A stretch of DNA of 20,613 bases from the NCBI GenBank assembly GCA_002352605.1, contig DEIP01000073.1:1-20613 (forward strand), read 5' to 3'. Below, piece after piece: positions 15,451-20,613 of this stretch. A program made the translations under genes and the position numbers. Within the stretch, counting starts at the first letter, position 1, and each line of letters starts with the position of its first letter. The DNA comes from Desulfobacteraceae bacterium UBA2771 (GTDB lineage Bacteria > Desulfobacterota > Desulfobacteria > Desulfobacterales > Desulfosarcinaceae). The notes beneath the pieces were generated by a model, which worked only from the letters and a program-made list of their open reading frames with translations, made no database searches and was not told the DNA's origin.

Positions 15451-17811
15451 CTACAGCGGCCAGAAGAAAGGCAGCACCAGCATCAGCACGATCAGCACCA
15501 CCAGCGTCAGGGGCGCGCCGACTTTGACGTAGTCGATGAACCGGTACTCCCCGGGGCTCATCACCAGCACGTTGGCCGGATGAGAGATGGGTGAGGTGAA
15601 GCTGGATGACGCGGCCATGGCAATGCCCATCATCAGGGCGTAGGGGGAGATGCCCAGGCCGGCGGCGGTCTTCAGGGCGATGGGCACCATCAGGACCACC
15701 AGGGCCGCCGTGGGGATAATGCTGGTGCCGATGAAGGTGATCACCAGCAGACCGAACAGCACCGCATGGGGGCCGAACGGGCCCAGGGTGCCGACGACCC
15801 CCTCGGCCAGCAGGCGGGCTGCGCCGGACTTGTCCAGGGCGGTGCCCAGGGGCAGCATTCCGGCGATGAGAAAAACCGCTTTCCACTCGATATAGCGGTA
15901 GGCCTCCTCCATGGTCAGGCAGTGGGTGAGCACCATGAGGGCGGCGCCGATGACCACCGCAATGTAGATGGGCACCCAGCCCATGATCACCGGGATCAGC
16001 ACGGCGGCCATGATGCCTAAGGCCACCTTGGCTTTTTCTTCCCGGGGGACCTCCTGCGCCGTCTCGGTGAGTACCAGAAAATCCGGTTCACGACCCAGCA
16101 GGTTCAGTTTGGCCCATGGCCCATACAACAAAAGGGCGTCACCGAACTGCAGGGCCATGTCGCGCAGGTCGTTTCGATAGGCGGTTCCCTTGCGCCAGAT
16201 GGCCAGTACGGTCAATCCGTATTTTTCCCGGAAATTCATTCGGCGCAGGCTCATTCCGGACAGGACGCTGTGGGGTGAGAGCATCACCTCGATCAGCCCC
16301 ACCTGATCATCCTCCAGAATGGACGGGTCCGGCTGGTGGATAGAATCTTTCACAAACATGCCTTCGAGGCCCTGCATGAGAAGAATGGAAATCATGTCTG
16401 CCGTTCCCGAAACAATCAGCCGGTCTTCGGCCTCGAAACGGTCGTTTGAGGTGGGGATCAGGGCCCTCCCGTCCCGGCGTACAATGCACAGGATCTGGAT
16501 ATCCACGGCATCCCCCAGGCGGCTTTCCCTGAGGGTCAGCCCGATCAGTTTCGACGCGTCGGGAACCCGGAGCTGGCGCAGGCGTTTGCCCAGGTCGGCG
16601 TGCCGCGCCAGATCGCCGGCGGTGATCATCTCCGGCGGAAGAAAATGGGAATCGTTCCCCAGTTCCGCCAGCTTTTCCAACGGGCCATGAACCACGAGAA
16701 TGTCGTCGGTTTTCAGGGGTTGAACTTTCAGGTCCTCATTCACTTGCCGCCCGGCATGGTCTATAACCAGCGCATTGAGGCCGAACCGGTTGCGAAATCC
16801 GATGTCCGACAAGGTCTGATTCTCATAGGCGCCGCCGGACTTCAGGCGAAGCCGTGCCACCTGCATGCCGTGGTCGAACAGAACGCCGGTGCCGATGGGA
16901 TCGGTTTCGGTGAGCAGTTGTCCCCAGTGGTTCAATTCCCGGATCTGATCCATACTCCCTTCTACGATCAGCAGATCATCGGTTTGAATGATTTCGGTGA
17001 TGGGCGGTACCGACAGCGATGCGCCTTTCCGGGTGATGCCGACCACGTTGAGCCCCAGCGCGGCCCCCAGTCGGCTTTTGGCCAGGGTTTTGCCCACCAG
17101 GGCGGAACCATCAGGGATCTTGATCTGGAACAGATGCTCTTGCAGCCGGTATTGGGACCGGAAATCCCGGCTGTGCCCGGCGGTCTCTTCGGCAATGTTG
17201 GGTTTGGGCAAAAGGCGTGTGCCGATGAGCGTGACGAAGGCAATCCCGCAGATCATTACCACCAGGCCCACGGGTGAGAAGTCAAAGAGCCTGAACGGCT
17301 CCAGACCGTTGTCGCGCAGTGCTTCGCTGACCAGGATGTTGGGCGGGGTGCCGATCATGGTGGTCAGCCCGCCCAGCAGCGACCCGTAGGCCAGGGGCAT
17401 CAGCAGGGTGGACGGTGAGCGGTCGGTCTTGCGGGCGATGTCCATGACCACGGGCAGCATGAGTGCGGCCACGGCCACATTGTTCATGAACGCCGAAAGC
17501 ACACCGGCGGTGAGCATGATGATCACCACCAGCGTCGATTCCCTGCGGCCGGCGACCTTGAGCAGCTGTCGACCGAGAATGTTGGCGATGCCGGTCCGGG
17601 TGAGCCCGCCGCTGAGGATGAAGACCGCCCAGATGGTCACCACCGCCGGGTTGCTGAACCCGGCCAGCGCTTCTCTGGGAGTGACGATATCGGTGACCGC
17701 CAGAACGCCCATGACCAGCATGGCCAAGACCTCCAGGGGTGCCCATTCGGTAACCAAAAGGATGATGACCGCTATCAGAATAGCCAATACCATGATGATT
17801 TCCGCTGACAT
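15451..17811 (-). CDS. SLC13-type anion/Na+ symporter with four RCK_C (TrkA-C) modules
   Basis: A 786-residue inner-membrane transporter. The N-terminal half of the transport domain (about 1-205) contains SNPAVVTIWAVFILSGGL, FMNNVAVAALMLP and TMIGTPPNIL. The C-terminal half (about 595-786) contains FIGTSIIPTAALVVLMVPIA and SSSFTSPISHPANVLVMSPGEY. These are the DASS/SLC13 signatures of carriers for sulfate, thiosulfate or dicarboxylates. Between the halves lie four soluble modules of the TrkA-C type at about 223-296, 312-388, 409-482 and 504-580, each with the LVGKTLAKSRLG-like and DDLLIVEGS-like segments. Such modules bind small ligands and gate transport; two is the more usual number. The ATG at 17811 has GGAG eight bases upstream; the preceding TTG (17814) is rejected. 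A sulfur-anion substrate would suit a sulfate reducer but is inference. Confidence 0.9.
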   Translation of the reverse strand: MSAEIIMVLAILIAVIILLVTEWAPLEVLAMLVMGVLAVTDIVTPREALAGFSNPAVVTIWAVFILSGGLTRTGIANILGRQLLKVAGRRESTLVVIIMLTAGVLSAFMNNVAVAALMLPVVMDIARKTDRSPSTLLMPLAYGSLLGGLTTMIGTPPNILVSEALRDNGLEPFRLFDFSPVGLVVMICGIAFVTLIGTRLLPKPNIAEETAGHSRDFRSQYRLQEHLFQIKIPDGSALVGKTLAKSRLGAALGLNVVGITRKGASLSVPPITEIIQTDDLLIVEGSMDQIRELNHWGQLLTETDPIGTGVLFDHGMQVARLRLKSGGAYENQTLSDIGFRNRFGLNALVIDHAGRQVNEDLKVQPLKTDDILVVHGPLEKLAELGNDSHFLPPEMITAGDLARHADLGKRLRQLRVPDASKLIGLTLRESRLGDAVDIQILCIVRRDGRALIPTSNDRFEAEDRLIVSGTADMISILLMQGLEGMFVKDSIHQPDPSILEDDQVGLIEVMLSPHSVLSGMSLRRMNFREKYGLTVLAIWRKGTAYRNDLRDMALQFGDALLLYGPWAKLNLLGREPDFLVLTETAQEVPREEKAKVALGIMAAVLIPVIMGWVPIYIAVVIGAALMVLTHCLTMEEAYRYIEWKAVFLIAGMLPLGTALDKSGAARLLAEGVVGTLGPFGPHAVLFGLLVITFIGTSIIPTAALVVLMVPIALKTAAGLGISPYALMMGIAMAASSSFTSPISHPANVLVMSPGEYRFIDYVKVGAPLTLVVLIVLMLVLPFFWPL

Positions 17812-17858
17812 CAACGTCTCTCCGTCCTGTTTTTTTAGTCGTATCCCAAACGTTATGC

Positions 17859-17963
17859 ATGATGCTGATCGTCATCGGCGAATTGGATAAGATCACCGAC
17901 GGAACGCTTTTGCCTCAATATTCCGAACTGGAAAAGCTAAGGATCGTGAACTTTATAAAGTGA
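17859..17963 (+). other. Small open frame or coding relic (34 aa) between transporter and vapC
   Basis: A plus-strand frame starts with two ATGs and reads MMLIVIGELDKITDGTLLPQ, then YSELEKLRIVNFIK, and stops at 17961-17963. The amphipathic ending looks like the C-terminus of a real protein, and the frame stays open for some codons upstream of the ATG. It overlaps the likely minus-strand promoter of the transporter. I cannot assign a family and it may be a remnant of a displaced gene or chance. Confidence 0.2.
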
Positions 17964-17980
17964 ACCCAATTACTTGTCTA
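17952..17980 (-). promoter_or_regulatory. Promoter of the SLC13-type transporter gene
   Basis: On the minus strand, TAGACA (17980-17975) and TATAAA (17957-17952) are separated by exactly 17 bases, each one mismatch from consensus. The -10 lies within a perfect 12-base palindrome, ACTTTATAAAGT (17950-17961), which could also be an operator. The -35 abuts the stop codon of vapC. The leader would be about 130 nt. Confidence 0.5.
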
Positions 17981-18370
17981 TCACGGTTCCTTGACCCGGC
18001 AGCGTGTCAGGTCCTTGGACCGGCGGATAAGGGTTTTGTCGACGGTGAGGAACGCGTCGTGTCGGAGGCTGGCCGCAAGATGCATGGCATCGGCGAAATC
18101 AAGTCCCTTTTGATATAACCGAAGAACGCTGCTTAGCGTTTCCGGGGCGTTGACATGGACGTTCGGAAGGCCAAGCAGCTTGGTAAGAGCCATTCGGATT
18201 TCATCCGGTTTGAGTCCATAGGCAAAACGAAGCACCCACTCGGTTTCCAGGATGACCGTGTCGGCGATGAAAATTTGCTCTTTGGAAAAAATTGCTTTGG
18301 CTTTCAGGAACGGCTGTTCATCGTCCCGAGTCAATAATCGGACGATGATATTGGTATCAACGCCGATCAT
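17981..18370 (-). CDS. vapC: PIN-domain toxin, VapC type
   Basis: A 129-residue PIN-domain protein, the expected size for a VapC endoribonuclease toxin that cuts RNA when freed from its antitoxin. Acidic residues of the PIN site are in place: D5 in GVDTNIIVRLL, E42 in ILETEWVL, D94 in DFADAMHLA, and D111 in FLTVDK. The ATG at 18370 lies inside the 3' end of the antitoxin gene (14-base overlap), the classic vapBC arrangement that couples translation. The frame is open further upstream to 18523 in another reading of vapB, but the PIN motif begins right at this ATG. The RNA target is unknown. Confidence 0.9.
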   Translation of the reverse strand: MIGVDTNIIVRLLTRDDEQPFLKAKAIFSKEQIFIADTVILETEWVLRFAYGLKPDEIRMALTKLLGLPNVHVNAPETLSSVLRLYQKGLDFADAMHLAASLRHDAFLTVDKTLIRRSKDLTRCRVKEP

Positions 18371-18620
18371 GGTTCGATTCCTCGGCGCTTTGGCGAACGG
18401 CCTTATCCATATCTGCGAGGGTCTTTGCCGAGCCGCTGTAAGGGAGACAGGAGGCCACCTCTTCGATATCGGTTTTTGGAAAAGGGCTCGCCGGTTTGAG
18501 CAGTACACCATTGCCGGTATCAATGGCCTCGAACCGCTGGCCGGGTTCCCACCGGTGGACCGTCCGTATGGGGTTGGGGATGATGATCTGGCCTTTACTC
18601 GATAGAACCGTGGTTGCCAT
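18357..18620 (-). CDS. vapB: AbrB/SpoVT-type antitoxin, VapB
   Basis: An 87-residue protein with an N-terminal swapped-hairpin AbrB DNA-binding domain (about 3-44): TTVLSSKGQIIIPNPIR is the usual signature, followed by GQRFEAIDTGNGVLLKP. The C-terminal part (50-87) is the expected toxin-wrapping tail. The start at 18620 has GGAG nine bases upstream; an extension to 18680 would run through the promoter. It is expected to neutralise the PIN toxin encoded just downstream and to repress the shared promoter. Confidence 0.9.
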   Translation of the reverse strand: MATTVLSSKGQIIIPNPIRTVHRWEPGQRFEAIDTGNGVLLKPASPFPKTDIEEVASCLPYSGSAKTLADMDKAVRQSAEESNHDRR

Positions 18621-18651
18621 CTGCACGCTCCTTGTAAGATTGGGTAAGAAA

Positions 18652-18680
18652 AAGATATGATACGTGGAGATGGCTGTCAA
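18652..18680 (-). promoter_or_regulatory. vapBC promoter
   Basis: On the minus strand a perfect TTGACA (18680-18675) is followed after exactly 17 bases by TATCTT (18657-18652), about 30 bases before the vapB ATG. The strength of the -35 and the short leader suit an autoregulated toxin-antitoxin operon. Confidence 0.65.
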
Positions 18681-18776
18681 GAATTTCAGGACGGGATGTC
18701 CAAAAATAAGATCGGATCAAATGAGCGTCAAAAGAAAAAGAGGACATGGCCGGCATGATATGTTAAGATCTCCACA

Positions 18777-18909
18777 GGTGAGCGGTGACCGACCTCGGGT
18801 CCAAGTACCAGGTACATGTCTTTGCCCTGGGGCGTCAGGACATTGGTTATCGACCAGATGGATCCTGTTATCAGGAGCGCCGACATGATTGATGGCGGCA
18901 CCGCTCACC
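18777..18909. repeat. Structured non-coding block with inverted-repeat ends
   Basis: GGTGAGCGGTG (18777-18787) and its perfect complement CACCGCTCACC (18899-18909) enclose 111 bases. Inside are further palindromes: GACC/GGTC around 18787-18799, GTACC-A-GGTAC around 18805-18816, and TCCTG-TTAT-CAGGA around 18863-18876. I see no convincing gene here. The block sits between the vapBC promoter and the GC-rich unknown gene, so it may be a recombination or regulatory structure, or the relic of a mobile element. It is not a recognisable integron attC site. Confidence 0.45.
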
Positions 18910-18977
18910 GTCTTCGACTCTTATTTTCGGGGTTATTTGCCCAAACCCTCGAAAAGTCCGTTCCAAAAGGTGATGGT

Positions 18978-19646
18978 ATGAGATCTCGCAATCGAGGCTG
19001 GCCCGAGAGGGTTCCGCGACCCAAGTTGGCCAAGCTGTCCAAGGAGGAGCTGCAGCGGCTGCACGCTCGCGCGAAGCAATTCGTGGAAGGGTCGGTTATC
19101 CTTCGCGAGCTCGTCGAAGAGGTACGCCTCGCCCGGGGGCGTTTCTACCTCTGGCGCGCGCCGGAAGACATGATGGCGCGAATCACACCGCTCGGCCGGC
19201 GATCGATGTTGCTCGAGACCCCCCGACGAAACTCCTGGACCGAACACAAGCGCGGTCAGCTCGCGACCGTCCTAAAAACTGTTGAAAGCGACACCAGGGG
19301 AACCTTCCACGGGCTCGGCTTACTCGTCGCGAAGAAGCGCGGCGCCACACCGTCGGCTCAAGAGGTTCTGCACCGCGACCTCAAGATCCCCGTCCGCATC
19401 CTCGCCGAGCCAGGGTACTGGTATTCGATGCATCGCAAACCGTTGATCGCCGAAGTCAACGACACCAAGGACCGAGCGCTTGTCCGCTTTGTCGCGCACG
19501 GAATGTCGGACTTCTTTCAGGGCACCTGCGTCTACGCTCAGCGCGAAGGTGAGTGGGGTTGCTACACGGTCAAGCCAAGTGCCTCGGAAACCATCGCTAC
19601 CGCCGAAGCCTGGCTGAGCAAGCGCGATTGGGAGGCCTGGGGATGA
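18978..19646 (+). CDS. Protein of unknown function, GC-rich and probably acquired (222 aa)
   Basis: I do not recognise a family. The start at 18978 follows AAAGGTGA; an upstream in-frame ATG at 18816 would run through the structured repeat block and is rejected. The protein is basic at the N-terminus (RSRNRGWPERVPRPKLAKLSK), then has a helix (EELQRLHARAKQFVEGSVILRELVEEVRL) and a compact tryptophan-rich middle (RFYLWRAPEDMMARITPLGRRS). The C-terminal half is strand-rich (ALVRFVAHGMSDFFQGTCVYA, then EWGCYTVKPSASETIATAEAW). There is no signal or membrane segment. Codon choice (many CTC, GTC, CGC and AAG) is unlike the genes at 2-17 kb and much more GC-rich than the adjacent adenosyltransferase gene, so transfer from a high-GC donor is likely. 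The neighbouring toxin-antitoxin pair and repeats fit an accessory island. Confidence 0.65.
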   Translation: MRSRNRGWPERVPRPKLAKLSKEELQRLHARAKQFVEGSVILRELVEEVRLARGRFYLWRAPEDMMARITPLGRRSMLLETPRRNSWTEHKRGQLATVLKTVESDTRGTFHGLGLLVAKKRGATPSAQEVLHRDLKIPVRILAEPGYWYSMHRKPLIAEVNDTKDRALVRFVAHGMSDFFQGTCVYAQREGEWGCYTVKPSASETIATAEAWLSKRDWEAWG

Positions 19647-19794
19647 TGGGGCACAATAGGGACGGAGGCATAAAAGACCCCTTGCTTTATAGTATTTTCC
19701 CGTAACAATCGGCTTACGGTGGAAGCAAAATCGAATCTACGACACCTCATTTCGCTATGCATGCACCCTTTCAAATGCCATTGCCCCCTTCAAT

Positions 19795-20310
19795 TTATTT
19801 CTCGATCCCATCCCGTGCTTGAATGCCTTTCTGGTAGTAATGTTTGATTTCCTTCATCTCGGTAACCAGATCGGCTGCCTCTATAATTCTGGGGTCAGCC
19901 ATTCTGCCGGTGATGATCAGCTCGACGTTTTCAGGCTTTGTTTGGATCAGCTCAAGGAGATCATCTACCGAGAGCAACTTGTAATAGGTCGCGATATTGG
20001 CCTCGTCGAGAATGATAACATCATATTTTCGGGATTGCATCAGTTTGGAGACTTCTTTCAGTCCTTCCTGAGCAACTCGAATATCTTCCGCCTCGGGGTC
20101 CTTAAAGATAAAGCAATCCCGACCGTATTGCTTGATCTCAATGAAGTCAGACAACTTCTTAATAGAATCAAGCTCACTATACTTCATCCCCTTGACAAAC
20201 TGCGCGATATAGACTCTGAGCCCAGCTCCGGCAGCCCGCAGAGCAAGTCCAAAAGCCGCGGTTGTTTTCCCCTTGCCACTGCCGGTATAAACTTGTGTGT
20301 ATCCTTTCAT
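19795..20310 (-). CDS. cobO: Corrinoid (ATP:cob(I)alamin) adenosyltransferase, CobO/BtuR family
   Basis: Transfers the adenosyl group of ATP to the cobalt of reduced corrinoids, making adenosylcobalamin. The 171-residue protein has an N-terminal P-loop (TGSGKGKTTAA, about 9-19), the RVYIAQFVKG strand, YDVIILDEANIA, and the very typical ending ITGRMADPRIIEAADLVTEM then KEIKHYYQKGI. Length fits the family. The ATG at 20310 has a GGAGG ribosome-binding site about nine bases upstream; a longer frame to 20334 lacks one. Base composition is clearly lower in GC than the rest of the window, so it may have a separate history. No other cobalamin gene is visible. A palindromic element begins 28 bases upstream of its start. 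Confidence 0.92.
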   Translation of the reverse strand: MKGYTQVYTGSGKGKTTAAFGLALRAAGAGLRVYIAQFVKGMKYSELDSIKKLSDFIEIKQYGRDCFIFKDPEAEDIRVAQEGLKEVSKLMQSRKYDVIILDEANIATYYKLLSVDDLLELIQTKPENVELIITGRMADPRIIEAADLVTEMKEIKHYYQKGIQARDGIEK

Positions 20311-20338
20311 CTTTTGATCCTCCGAATTAAACATTTAC

Positions 20339-20523
20339 TTAGGGCTCGCGAAAAAATAACTTCACATTTTCGCATCTCAGCTTCAGCCCATCTTTGGCAG
20401 ATACCTCACTCTCAAAAGCCTCGAAATAGCTTGCTATTCCTGTGGTTTTGCTCTCTCGGATCAGCCAAACCTGGACCAAATCTGAGCGCCAATTCTGCGA
20501 AGTTATTTTTTCGCGAACCCTAA
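20339..20523. mobile_element. Complete palindromic MITE-like element (copy 2, about 185 bp)
   Basis: The ends form a 25-base inverted repeat, 20339-20363 and 20499-20523, differing at one base and beginning TTAGGG / ending CCCTAA. The two arms (92 and 91 bases) remain complementary in patches right up to the centre, where AATAGC-TT-GCTATT (20425-20438) forms a perfect tip. The whole element could therefore fold into one long imperfect hairpin. Its right arm is 97% identical to positions 1-91. It has no open frame of transposase size, so it would have to be moved in trans. TA next to both GGG/CCC ends is compatible with a TA target duplication of the IS630/Tc1-mariner kind, but one copy cannot prove this. 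Confidence 0.75.
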
Positions 20524-20547
20524 GCCCCCCGGGCCGGCCAGAGTCCG

Positions 20548-20613
20548 TCAGCGGTGAAAATGTCGATCGTATCTTTCGATTGAGCGTACCTCATGGAAAT
20601 AGGCGTTGTCAAA
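20548..20613 (-). CDS. Possible C-terminal end of a gene running off the right edge
   Basis: The minus-strand frame is open from the window edge to a TGA at 20550-20548 and reads FDNAYFHEVRSIERYDRHFH plus one Arg. The composition looks like protein coding, but only 21 residues are visible and no family can be named. On the plus strand an ATG at 20594 (MEIGVVK) could alternatively start a gene leaving the window, though no ribosome-binding site precedes it. Confidence 0.2.
   Translation of the reverse strand, partial: FDNAYFHEVRSIERYDRHFHR

Noticed and set aside
16600..17277. A 225-codon plus-strand open frame inside the SLC13-type gene
   Set aside because: It overlaps the RCK_C modules on the opposite strand and shows no recognisable motif.
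18777..18909. Integron attC site around the inverted repeat
   Set aside because: The length is suitable, but the GTTRRRY / RYYYAAC core sites are missing and no integrase is nearby.
19700..19719. CCGTAA/TTACGG hairpin between the unknown gene and cobO as a terminator
   Set aside because: A six-base stem with an eight-base loop and no T run on either strand. The rest of 19647-19794 shows nothing else I can support.

Overview
The window reads as a chromosomal segment of a Gram-negative anaerobe, most likely a Desulfobacterota member of the Desulfobacterales / Desulfosarcina type. This placement is inferred from gene content and gene style and was not tested by any search. The supporting signs are an outer-membrane LPS-assembly gene, a stand-alone 2[4Fe-4S] ferredoxin, a cysteine synthase fused to a CysRS-like protein, a corrinoid adenosyltransferase and a fairly high GC content. 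No rRNA, tRNA, CRISPR array or transposase gene was seen.

Layout. Positions 1-91 are the right half of a palindromic, MITE-like element; a complete copy lies at 20339-20523. lptD (minus, 186-2519) is divergent from a plus-strand operon: a YhaM-type OB-fold/HD nuclease (2887-3840), tmk (3911-4576), a CysM-CysRS-like fusion (4595-6877) and an unrecognised gene (6926-7927). Overlapping divergent promoters lie near 2601-2651. A monocistronic ferredoxin follows (8107-8295) with its own promoter and a clear terminator. From 13859 down to 8422 on the minus strand is a tight three-gene operon: two-domain-type K+ channel, large AsmA-like protein and an exported subtilase with an STN-like N-terminus. 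Upstream of it, 13860-14335 looks like decayed coding sequence. Then come an orphan lipoprotein amino-acid-type binding protein (14336-15154) and an SLC13-type anion transporter with four RCK_C modules (15451-17811), both minus strand.

The right end (about 17.8-20.6 kb) is accessory in character: a VapBC toxin-antitoxin pair with a textbook promoter, a GC-rich gene of unknown function (18978-19646) preceded by a structured non-coding block, a lower-GC corrinoid adenosyltransferase gene (19795-20310), and the full palindromic element inserted 28 bp upstream of it.

The most interesting item is the fusion protein at 4595-6877. Its CysRS-like half keeps all the zinc/cysteine-recognition residues, but its HIGH and KMSKS signatures are altered (HVGE and KVDEK). 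It sits behind a complete cysteine synthase domain, which suggests a cysteine-handling enzyme other than a normal tRNA synthetase. The second is the palindromic element itself, whose two arms pair imperfectly over almost its whole 185 bp.
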